DNA of 64,000 nucleotides from CFX5 sp023384495 (GTDB lineage: Bacteria > Chloroflexota > Anaerolineae > Caldilineales > Caldilineaceae), in assembly GCA_048499455.1 (NCBI GenBank), contig JASNZV010000012.1:62001-126000 (forward strand), given 5' to 3'. The position numbers and the translations under genes were made by a program. A model generated the notes under the pieces. The model did not search any database. It was not told where the DNA came from and saw only the letters and a program-made list of their open reading frames with translations. Shown here piece by piece: positions 33,621 to 42,010 of the stretch. The number at the start of each line of letters is the position of its first letter. Positions within the stretch are counted from its first letter, which is position 1.

Positions 33621-36600
33621 ATGCCCAGACCTCTCTTCGATTCAGAGTATATCTTCGGCATCCACGAGCCCGGTGGTGAACAGTGGATGCTGGATGCGGG
33701 CAGGCCTGGCTGGATCGTCTTTACCGAAGAACTGGGCCGCGACCCCAATAACTTTTCGGGGAAGAACTTCTTGCCCTGGGCCAATCGCAACCTGGGCGTC
33801 CTGTGCCGGCTCAACCACGGCTACTACCCAAACGGAACGATCCCCAATAGCGCATTCTATGAGGATTTTGCTCGCCGTTGCGCTAATTTTGTTGCTAATT
33901 CGCAAGGATGCAAACTCTGGATCATCGGCAACGAGACCAATTTTGAGATTGAACGACCCTCGCTTGTGACGCGCGCGCTGCCTTCCGCAACCGCGGCCGT
34001 TGCCGGTTCTGACGTAAGCGACGCGCCCCCCCAGCCGCCAGCCGAAGACTCCATCCTCGCGCCACTAACCGGGCTCTTCCGCTCGCTGGCGCGTGGCATC
34101 AGCGGTGGGATGGGCGATGCAGCGTTCTTTGCCGAGCCGGAGACGCCCCCCATGCCCGTCGAATTGCCCACTGACGACGACCCTTTTTTCCGCGGCTCAC
34201 CCCAGCGCTTTAACGCCGTGCGCGCTCAAGAAGCCGCCAGTGTATCGGCGGCGGGCGCCGTTGCGCCGGCTGCATCACCCCGCCCCGCCGAAGTGATCAC
34301 GCCCGAACTCTATGCGCGCTGCTATCGCCTCTGCCGAGACGCTATCCGCCGCGTGCCCGGCCACGCCGATGACCAGGTGCTGATCGGCGCGGTGGCTCCT
34401 TGGAACAATCAGACCCAATATCCGGGCAATTCAAATGGTGACTGGGTACAATATTTTCAGGATATTCTGCGCCTGTTGGGGCCGACCGGCTGTGATGGGA
34501 TTACACTCCACACCTACACACATGACTCCGACCCCAATCTGATCCACGACGCCAGCAAGATGAACCCCCCGTTTCAGAATCGCCATTTTCAGTTTTTTGC
34601 CTATCGAGACTTTATGAATGCGATTCCGGCTGATATGCGCCATCTGCCGGTCTATATCACCGAAACCGACCAAGATGTGCCCTGGCTGGACCAAAACAAC
34701 GGTTGGGTGAAGCGCGCATACGCTGAGATCAACTGGTGGAATCAGCAGCCGGGTAACCAACAGATTCGCGCCTTGGTGCTCTATCGCTGGCCCAACATTG
34801 ATCGGTGGGTGATCGAAACCAAGCCTGGCGTCATTGCCGACTACCGCGATGCGCTGCGGAATGACTATCGTTGGCGAGCAACCGCGCCCACGCCACCGCC
34901 TGTCTTCCAGCCTGGTCAAGTGATTGAGACAGCAGATATCGTCAACATGCGCCAGACCCCAGGCTACCTGAACAAACCGGCAACTGATGTGGTCGCACAG
35001 GCGCCGGCGGCGGCCCGGCTCACCGTGTTGAGCGGCGCTTCACGCCGGGTGGATAATCTGACCTGGTGGAATGTCCGCTTTGCCCGGTCTGGGCAACCGA
35101 CTGTCGATGGCTGGGCCGCCCAGACTGCGCCCAGTGGCGTGACGTTGCTGCGTCCATTGTCTTCTACGCCACCGCCCACGGGCAAGTTCTCGATTGGCGA
35201 CCAGGTGCGCACGACGACGGGGGTCAACCTGCGCCGCACCCCCGGCCATCTGAACAAACCGGCCGACGATGTGATCACCGGGTTGCCGGCCGCAACACCA
35301 GCCACGGTGGCCGGGGGGCCAACCGCAGCCAACGGCCTGACCTGGTGGCGACTGCGCGGCGCTGTGGGGGGCAACGCCTTCGATGGCTGGGTGGCGGAGG
35401 TTGCGCCCAACGGCCAGGTGCTGATCGAACTGGCCAGCCCCGTAATGACGCCCGAGCCAACGCCGCCTACCGGCAAGTTCCGAATCGGTGATACGGTGGT
35501 GACGCGCACGATTGTCCGTATGCGGCGCACGCCTGGCATCACCAACAAGCCCGCCGATGATGTGCTGGCCGACATCAATCAAGGCGTGCGTGGCGCGGTC
35601 ATGGAAGGTCCGCGCGCGGCCGACAGCCTCACTTGGTGGCGGATTGCCACCACCAGCCCCAGCGGGCAGGCCGTCGTGGGGTGGATGGCCGAGAGCGCGC
35701 CGGGTGGCGCTGTCTTGCTCGACAAGGTTGAGGGTGCGACGCCACCGCCTGCCGGCAGCTTTGCTATTGGTGAACTCGTGGTCGCCGCCGACACCGTCCG
35801 CGTCCGGCGCACGCCTGGCATAAACAATAAGCCGCCCGATGATACCCTGGGCGCGTTCGAGCCGCGCACGACGCTCAATATCCTCGAAGGCCCCCGGCGG
35901 GTGGATGGACTGGACTGGTGGCGCGTAGGGGGCATCACCCTGACCGTGGGCGCTGTCATTGGCTGGGTGGCCGAGAAGGCCCCCAATGGGGTTACGCTGG
36001 TAAACCGCCCTGCCAAGCTGCCGGGGACCAACATCCCCGACCGCGCGGCTGGGCGCTATCTGGGCGCCCCCTTTGCGGGCGCGTTTGGCGTTTCTCAGCT
36101 CTGGGGCGAAAATCCCCATATCTATCGGAACATCTCCTACGACGGTGTCCCGCTCAAGGGGCACAATGGGATTGACTTCCTCACACCCAACGGTGTGACC
36201 TTGCTTGCGGTTGATGATGGCGTTGTCGAAGAGGCCGTCGCCAACGACCCAAGCGGCTTTGGCCACTATGTCAAGCTGCGTCACGCGTGGGGCGAATCGA
36301 TCTATGCCCACATGGAGAGCTTCAGCGTGCAGGTGGGACAGGCGGTGACGCGCGGGCAATCGCTGGGCCGGTCGGACAACACCGGCTTTAGCTCCGGCCC
36401 GCATCTCCATTTTGCGATTCGCGTCAACCCATACAATCGGCGTGACGGCTGGGGTGGCTTTACCGATCCCCTCCCGTATATGAACCCGCGCGATGTTCAA
36501 TTGCCGGCCTATGTGCTGGCGTCCCGTTCCGCTCAGGTTTCTGCGGCAGCAGCGGCGGCGGCGCCGGCAGGCTTCAAACCGCTCAGTGAAGCGCCCGGCT

Positions 36601-36635
36601 ACGCACCGGATCAACCTGGCCTCCGCCGCCCGTAG
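33621..36635 (+). CDS. Giant wall protein: TIM-barrel-like domain, SH3 repeats, M23 peptidase
   Basis: The product has 1004 aa; AAAGGAG precedes the ATG. Residues ~1-410 form a glycosidase-like TIM barrel (IFGIHEPGGE, WIIGNETNFE, DGITLHTYTH, YITETDQDVPW). Four SH3-like modules follow (~425-800), each with NMRQTPGYLNKP-type VxxRRTPGxxNKP cores. At ~860-985 is an M23 metallopeptidase with both zinc motifs (HNGIDF and GPHLHFAIR) and YAHMESFSV, so it should be active on peptide cross-links. There is no signal peptide, which is odd for a wall hydrolase. The next gene, 7 bp on, is paralogous over the first 400 residues. Confidence 0.83.
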   Translation: MPRPLFDSEYIFGIHEPGGEQWMLDAGRPGWIVFTEELGRDPNNFSGKNFLPWANRNLGVLCRLNHGYYPNGTIPNSAFYEDFARRCANFVANSQGCKLWIIGNETNFEIERPSLVTRALPSATAAVAGSDVSDAPPQPPAEDSILAPLTGLFRSLARGISGGMGDAAFFAEPETPPMPVELPTDDDPFFRGSPQRFNAVRAQEAASVSAAGAVAPAASPRPAEVITPELYARCYRLCRDAIRRVPGHADDQVLIGAVAPWNNQTQYPGNSNGDWVQYFQDILRLLGPTGCDGITLHTYTHDSDPNLIHDASKMNPPFQNRHFQFFAYRDFMNAIPADMRHLPVYITETDQDVPWLDQNNGWVKRAYAEINWWNQQPGNQQIRALVLYRWPNIDRWVIETKPGVIADYRDALRNDYRWRATAPTPPPVFQPGQVIETADIVNMRQTPGYLNKPATDVVAQAPAAARLTVLSGASRRVDNLTWWNVRFARSGQPTVDGWAAQTAPSGVTLLRPLSSTPPPTGKFSIGDQVRTTTGVNLRRTPGHLNKPADDVITGLPAATPATVAGGPTAANGLTWWRLRGAVGGNAFDGWVAEVAPNGQVLIELASPVMTPEPTPPTGKFRIGDTVVTRTIVRMRRTPGITNKPADDVLADINQGVRGAVMEGPRAADSLTWWRIATTSPSGQAVVGWMAESAPGGAVLLDKVEGATPPPAGSFAIGELVVAADTVRVRRTPGINNKPPDDTLGAFEPRTTLNILEGPRRVDGLDWWRVGGITLTVGAVIGWVAEKAPNGVTLVNRPAKLPGTNIPDRAAGRYLGAPFAGAFGVSQLWGENPHIYRNISYDGVPLKGHNGIDFLTPNGVTLLAVDDGVVEEAVANDPSGFGHYVKLRHAWGESIYAHMESFSVQVGQAVTRGQSLGRSDNTGFSSGPHLHFAIRVNPYNRRDGWGGFTDPLPYMNPRDVQLPAYVLASRSAQVSAAAAAAAPAGFKPLSEAPGYAPDQPGLRRP

Positions 36636-36642
36636 TCTGTTT

Positions 36643-39600
36643 ATGTCACGAACACTGTACGATTCGGACTATATTTTTGCCATCCATGAACCGGGCGGCG
36701 AGCCGGCGATGTTGGCGGCGGGTCGCCCGGGCTGGGTGGTCTTTTGCGAGGCAATTGGTCACGACCCGAACGACCGCACCGGGATCGATTTCACGACCTT
36801 CAGCAACCAGGGATTGGGGGTGATCTGTCGCCTAAACAACGGCTATGAACCCGACGGCACGCTCCCCTACAGTCGCGACTATGAGAAGTTTGCTCGCCGA
36901 GTGGCGAACTTTGTTGCCGTAAGCCGCGGCTGCAAAATTTGGGTCATCGGCAACGAAATGAACTATGCGGTCGAGCGCCCCGGCATCCAGATCGACTGGT
37001 CGCGCCATGCCACGCAGCGCACGGGCCCAGCCGAGAAGGCCGACCCGACCCGGCGTGGGCTCGCTGTCCGCTTCAACGCCCTGCCCGACAACTCCACCGA
37101 GATCCGCACCACGCGCGGCGCCATTATCAGCCCGGGCGAGCCGATTACCCCCGAATTGTATGCCCGCTGCTACCGGCTCTGCCGCGATGCGATCCACCGT
37201 CTGCCCGGCCATGAGGATGACCAAGTGCTGGTAGGGGCTGTCGCGCCGTGGAATACGCAGACCATTTATGGCAACAATGCCAACGGTGACTGGGTGCAAT
37301 ATTTCCACGACATCCTCACGTTGCTGGGGCCCCAAGGCTGTGACGGCTTCACCCTGCACGCATACACCCACGGGCACGACCCGGCCTTGATCACGTCGGA
37401 CCAAAAGCTGGAGCCGCCATTCCAGAACCATCACCGCCATTTTCGCGTCTATCGCGACTTTCTTAACGCCGTGCCGCCGGCCATGCGGCATCTGCCCGCC
37501 TATATCACCGAGGCCGACCAGACCACCCCCTGGCACGACCAAAACAGCGGGTGGGTGCGCCGCGCCTACGCCGAGATCGACGCCTGGAATCAGAGCGCAA
37601 GCGGGCAGGCAGGCAATCAGTGCGTTCGCGCCCTGGCGCTCTATCGCTGGCCGCGCATCGACAAGTGGTATATCGACGGCAAAGCGGGCGTCATCGAAGA
37701 CTTCCACCTGGCGTTGCAAAACGACTATCGCTGGCGTCGGGTCGAGGCGGAACAGACCGCATCGCCCTCAGATGCGCCTCCTCCTGCAACGGATGGCTTG
37801 CCTTCACCCCCGCCACGCGCAGCCGCCACACCGGCAGTGCAGCCGGTGGACGGGCGCCGGCCGAAGCGCCCGCGCGCCCGCCGCGGCGAACGCAGCGTTA
37901 CCGCCGAAGCGCCGCCGCCTTATGGCGTCGAATGGCTCGATGACCGCTTTCCCGCCCGCATGACAGCCGGCGAGACGATCACCGTCCCGCTGACTGTGCG
38001 CAACGCGGGCGCGCTGCCGTGGCTGTGGGGGGGCGGCAACCCATTCCGGCTGGGGTATCATTACTACCGGGGTCGGCGGCGTTTGAATATGGCGCCTCAG
38101 CGAGACCTGCGCACGGATCTCCCCGCCGACGTGCCGCCAGGCGAAACGGTGACGATTGAGGCGCGCATTGCCCTGCCTCCCGAGCCGGGGAATTACACCA
38201 TCGAGCTCGACCTGGTTCACGAAGGCGTGACATGGTTCAAAGCGCAGAAGGCGCCGGTGCTCACCCGTTGGCTGACGGTGGAGGCCACCGCGCTGCCCGC
38301 GGCTGGCGAGGGTGGGGCCGAGCTGACCAATTTGCCCGTGCCGCTTTTTGTTGACCTGGCCGCGCGCCTGCCGCGCAGCAAGGTTGCCTATGCGCGCCGC
38401 AGCCTCAACCAAATCCACTATTTGGTCATCAGCCACACGGGCGCCCACCCCTGGTTGAGCCTGGAGCGGCTGGCCCAGTCGCACATGGCGCATGGGTACC
38501 CGGGCATTGTCTACAATTTTTATGTGGACCCCCGCGGCCAGGTCTATCGGGTGAGCGAGTTGGAAAACATGGCGCAGCCGGATCAGCTTTGGTCAGAGCA
38601 GGGCGTCAACATTTGTCTGGCGGGCAATTTCAGCGTGGAGCCACCGCCGTTGGCGCAGATTGAAGCGACCGGGCGCCTCTGCGCCTGGCTGGCGCAAAAC
38701 CTGGGTCTTGCCCCAGACGCAATTGTCGGGCTGGGTGAGTTGACGCAGATGGGCGACAACCCGGGCGCAACATTTTATCAAAGCGGCGGCTGGAAGGCGA
38801 CCATGATCCGCCAGGTGCAACTGCATCTGGCCGCGCTCAACAGTGCGCCCGACGAAGCCCCGCCCGACGACGCGATCCTCCGCCAGATGGCCGATCTACA
38901 CCAGCGTCAGGAGCAACTGGCCGCTCAACTGGCGCACGCGCTGGCCGAGCGGGATCGGCTGCGTGCGTTCAACGAGCGGCTCCAGATTGAAGCCGCCGAC
39001 CTCCGGCGCGCGTTGGAGATACAGCCCGAAGCGGTGGACCGGCGGCTGCAACTCCAAAATTGGATCGACAAGTTGCCGCGCGACCCTCATCGTTATGTCG
39101 AGCGCCCTGTGGAGCGGGTGCAATATATTGTGATCAACCATACCGGCGTTCCGCCGACGACCTCCTGGTATGAGATCGCAGCTGCGCACCGCAGTGACTG
39201 GCCCGGCATCCTCTATGATTTTTGCATCGATGAACAGGGTGTGATTCATCAGATGCAGCCCCTGAGCGAAGTGGTGGAGACTGACCAGGTCTATCTAAGC
39301 CAGGCAATCAATGTGGCCTTTGCCGGTGAGTTCAACCGCATCGCGCCGAGCGAGGAACAGATCTACGCCGGGGGGCAGTTGATTGCCTGGCTCATGCAGC
39401 GCTTTCCCCAGGTGACGGTGGAAAATGTGCGCGGTATCCGCGAGTTTATCGACCACACGTCGCCCGGCGAACAGTGGATGAGCGGCAGGCGATGGAAAGA
39501 GGATCTGCTGGCGGCGGTGCGTCGGGCCGGTGGTCTGGTGGACCCCAGCGAGGAAGAGAAGCGTTTGCGCCAACGCGTGGCCGAATTGGATGATCAGCTC

Positions 39601-40581
39601 GAGGCGGCGCAGCAGTTGAGCCTGGTGCAACAACAACAGAAGACGCAACTTGAAGCTGAGAATCATCGTCTCAAGCAAGAGGTGGCCGAGAAGACCACAT
39701 TGACGCAAGGCTTTATGATTCCTCCGCCGGCGTTGCGCAATGTGGTTGATCAACTGCCGCGTCACCCCACACTACGCTACGAACGCCGCTCGCGCAGCCA
39801 GATCAGCCACATCGCGATCCACCACACTGCGGCCCCGCCCACGCTGGGGCCGGCGCGCATTGCAGAATTGCACATTGCGCCTGACCCTGGCCGGGGCAAA
39901 GAGGCGTGGCCGGGCATTGGCTATCATTATTTTATTCACGCCGACGGCGCGGTCGAGCAGACCAACCAACTGGAGACAGCCAGCTATCATGTCTACCGGC
40001 ACAACCATTATGCTGTCGGCGTGGTCTTTGCGGGGAGCTTTATGAACGGCAAAATCCCCACGACGGCGCAGTTGCGGTCGGGCGCCCATGTCGTGGCCTG
40101 GCTCATGCAAGAGCTCCACATACCGCTTGCCCGCGTCTGGGGCCACCGCGAATTTTCTGAAAACACTACGGTTTGCCCAGGCAGCGAATGGACAGGGGGA
40201 AATCGGTGGCGCGACTTGCTCTTCGAGCGCATCGAGCAGATCCAGAACGGAATCGGCGTGAAGAGCATTCGCCACTACATGCTCTTTTGGCAGCGCAGCC
40301 ACCCCGGCCCGGTTGCCCGGCAAGATGTGGTCAACGCGATTGGCTACATCGCACGCTTTCGGCCCACGGTGGGGTTCTCGGTGGAAGACGCCAAATACGC
40401 CGAATATGTAACGATTGTCGGCAACGAGGCGGGCGTCAGCGCGGCCGAGGAGGGCTACCTGCGGACACATGGCTGCCACGTGGAGCGCGTCGCCGGCCGC
40501 GATGAAGACGAGACGGGGCGCCTCCTGGCCGAGATGGTGCGGCAAGGGCGGCGATTTGTCCAGATTGATGTGGACTTTTAG
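36643..40581 (+). CDS. Giant wall protein: TIM-barrel-like domain and three PGRP/amidase modules
   Basis: The product has 1312 aa. The N-terminal ~370 residues are paralogous to the preceding protein (IFAIHEPGGE, WVIGNEMNYA, DGFTLHAYTH). An Ig-like domain (~430-560) comes next. Three N-acetylmuramoyl-L-alanine amidase-like modules start at ~590, ~815 and ~1030, separated by coiled coils. Module 3 has all zinc ligands (IHHTA, GHREF, TVCPG). Modules 1 and 2 have lost them (ISHTG, GLGEL; INHTG, GIREF, TSPG), so they probably only bind muropeptides. There is no signal peptide. Confidence 0.82.
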   Translation: MSRTLYDSDYIFAIHEPGGEPAMLAAGRPGWVVFCEAIGHDPNDRTGIDFTTFSNQGLGVICRLNNGYEPDGTLPYSRDYEKFARRVANFVAVSRGCKIWVIGNEMNYAVERPGIQIDWSRHATQRTGPAEKADPTRRGLAVRFNALPDNSTEIRTTRGAIISPGEPITPELYARCYRLCRDAIHRLPGHEDDQVLVGAVAPWNTQTIYGNNANGDWVQYFHDILTLLGPQGCDGFTLHAYTHGHDPALITSDQKLEPPFQNHHRHFRVYRDFLNAVPPAMRHLPAYITEADQTTPWHDQNSGWVRRAYAEIDAWNQSASGQAGNQCVRALALYRWPRIDKWYIDGKAGVIEDFHLALQNDYRWRRVEAEQTASPSDAPPPATDGLPSPPPRAAATPAVQPVDGRRPKRPRARRGERSVTAEAPPPYGVEWLDDRFPARMTAGETITVPLTVRNAGALPWLWGGGNPFRLGYHYYRGRRRLNMAPQRDLRTDLPADVPPGETVTIEARIALPPEPGNYTIELDLVHEGVTWFKAQKAPVLTRWLTVEATALPAAGEGGAELTNLPVPLFVDLAARLPRSKVAYARRSLNQIHYLVISHTGAHPWLSLERLAQSHMAHGYPGIVYNFYVDPRGQVYRVSELENMAQPDQLWSEQGVNICLAGNFSVEPPPLAQIEATGRLCAWLAQNLGLAPDAIVGLGELTQMGDNPGATFYQSGGWKATMIRQVQLHLAALNSAPDEAPPDDAILRQMADLHQRQEQLAAQLAHALAERDRLRAFNERLQIEAADLRRALEIQPEAVDRRLQLQNWIDKLPRDPHRYVERPVERVQYIVINHTGVPPTTSWYEIAAAHRSDWPGILYDFCIDEQGVIHQMQPLSEVVETDQVYLSQAINVAFAGEFNRIAPSEEQIYAGGQLIAWLMQRFPQVTVENVRGIREFIDHTSPGEQWMSGRRWKEDLLAAVRRAGGLVDPSEEEKRLRQRVAELDDQLEAAQQLSLVQQQQKTQLEAENHRLKQEVAEKTTLTQGFMIPPPALRNVVDQLPRHPTLRYERRSRSQISHIAIHHTAAPPTLGPARIAELHIAPDPGRGKEAWPGIGYHYFIHADGAVEQTNQLETASYHVYRHNHYAVGVVFAGSFMNGKIPTTAQLRSGAHVVAWLMQELHIPLARVWGHREFSENTTVCPGSEWTGGNRWRDLLFERIEQIQNGIGVKSIRHYMLFWQRSHPGPVARQDVVNAIGYIARFRPTVGFSVEDAKYAEYVTIVGNEAGVSAAEEGYLRTHGCHVERVAGRDEDETGRLLAEMVRQGRRFVQIDVDF

Positions 40582-40586
40582 CCGCC

Positions 40587-41366
40587 ATGGCTCCATTTGC
40601 CGTTCAACCCCATGCCCTGGGCGCAGCCTATCCGGTCACATTGCCGGCCTTTCAGGGGCCGCTTGATCTGCTGCTGAGCCTGATTGAAAAGGAAGAGTTG
40701 GACATCAGCGCGATCAGCCTGGTGGCGGTCACCGACCAATATCTGCGCACGATCGAACAGATGGAGCAGCGCGAACCCGACGCGCTGGCCGATTTTCTGG
40801 TGGTTGCCTCCAAGTTGCTCTACATCAAGTCGCGCACGCTGCTCCCCAAACCGCAGCCGCAGGCCGAGGGTGAGGAAGAAGACCCCAGCGATGCGCTGCT
40901 CAAGCAACTGTTGGAGTATCGCCGCTTCAAGGAAGTGGCGGCGGGCCTGCACGAGCGCGAGTCGCTTGGGCTGCGCACCTATCTCCGCCCGACTGCGCCT
41001 TTGCAGATGGAGAAACAGCTCGACCTGAGCAACGTGGATGTCGAGAGGCTGCGCGCCGTCTTGCAGCGGGTCCTACAGCGGATGCCCAGCGACCCGCCGC
41101 TGCCGCGCGTCAAAAGCTACAGCATCACCGTGGCCGACCAGATCGACGCCGTGCGCAGCCTGCTGTTCCGCGCATCCGCGGGGCGTCGGGCGGATATTGG
41201 GTTTGGCGACCTCCTGGGGCGACAGGCGACGCGGGTCGAGGTGATCGTCACCTTCCTCGCTGTGCTGGAGTTGATCAAGCAGCAGGAGGTGGTCGTTACG
41301 CAAGATGACCTCTTTGGCGAGATCGTGATCAGCTTGGCAGGCAACAACGGCCCAATCCGCGCCTGA
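40587..41366 (+). CDS. scpA: Segregation and condensation protein A
   Basis: The product has 259 aa. FQGPLDLLLSLIEKEELDIS is the signature N-terminus, followed by ALADFLVVASKLLYIKSRTLLP; the C-terminal winged helix is FLAVLELIKQQEVVVTQ. ScpA is the kleisin that bridges the SMC heads in chromosome condensation. It starts 6 bp after the wall gene. scpB is not in the window. Confidence 0.93.
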   Translation: MAPFAVQPHALGAAYPVTLPAFQGPLDLLLSLIEKEELDISAISLVAVTDQYLRTIEQMEQREPDALADFLVVASKLLYIKSRTLLPKPQPQAEGEEEDPSDALLKQLLEYRRFKEVAAGLHERESLGLRTYLRPTAPLQMEKQLDLSNVDVERLRAVLQRVLQRMPSDPPLPRVKSYSITVADQIDAVRSLLFRASAGRRADIGFGDLLGRQATRVEVIVTFLAVLELIKQQEVVVTQDDLFGEIVISLAGNNGPIRA

Positions 41367-41549
41367 ACCTCGGCCGCAATTCAGGTGGCCGGCCCAACGA
41401 GCAGGCGACTGGAGCGCAGCCTGAATTTTGTCAGCAGGCTGTTAGAAAAGCCCCTTGCATCTTGTTGTCAAACCGTGTACGCTTGAGGCTGCGCGTGGAT
41501 GTGTTGTAGCAAAGGAGGCTGCCTATCGAGATCCGGTAATCGCACGGGG

Positions 41550-41795
41550 AAACAAGCGCATGGCCCGCTCACGCGGGTGACGAGGAAGGGGGTTCCTGGC
41601 GGTGACGTCAGGTTAACCGTACGGCAACGAAGGCCGCGGCGGGAAAATCGAGAAATCAGCGGATGCCCCTGGGCCACTTCCATTGGCCCGACATCGAAAC
41701 GCCCGTTTCGATGCAAGTCTTCCCCTCAATCCACCCAATAAAAGCTGACGCAGAAAAGGGCCGGGTAACCGGCTACACAAAGGCGCTCAGCAATG
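41550..41795 (+). ncRNA. glmS ribozyme/riboswitch
   Basis: The conserved core is recognisable: AAGCGC at 41554-41559 (self-cleavage expected between A41555 and G41556), GACGAGGAAGGGGGTT at 41579-41594, then after an expanded P2-region insertion ATCGAGAAATCAGCGGATGC at 41647-41666. P3 is the hairpin GGGCCA/TTGGCCC (41671-41690), P3.1 CATCGAAACG/GTTTCGATG (41692-41713), then GCAAG and a terminal ACAAAGG near 41777. It lies in the leader of glmS, 220 bp before its ATG. In known cases glucosamine-6-phosphate triggers cleavage and mRNA decay. The 3' boundary is approximate. Confidence 0.86.
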
Positions 41796-41841
41796 GAACA
41801 CAGCCGAACATCGTTGCAACATCGCCTGTCGCTTTGGCGCG

Positions 41842-41867
41842 CCCCCGCGGCGCATACGCCGCGGGGG
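41842..41867 (+). other. GC hairpin in the glmS leader
   Basis: A perfect 11-bp stem CCCCCGCGGCG with CATA loop between the ribozyme and the glmS start. There is no U-tract, so it is more likely an RNA-stabilising or pausing structure than a terminator. 41367-41549 shows nothing else. Confidence 0.5.
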
Positions 41868-42010
41868 GGCTGCCGTTTGCGCAAAGACAGCCATGCTGCT
41901 CCGTGCGCCTGGCGGCGTATTTTGCGCATAGGGCGACGAGTGAACCCGCTCTTCGTGCTGTGGCAAACCACGATCGATTGCAAATACTTTCCTATGAAAG
42001 GAGCGTTCCC

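Noticed and set aside
41663..42010. Upstream extension of glmS
   Set aside because: The catalytic Cys must follow the initiator Met, fixing the start at 42011; the upstream frame is ribozyme and leader RNA.
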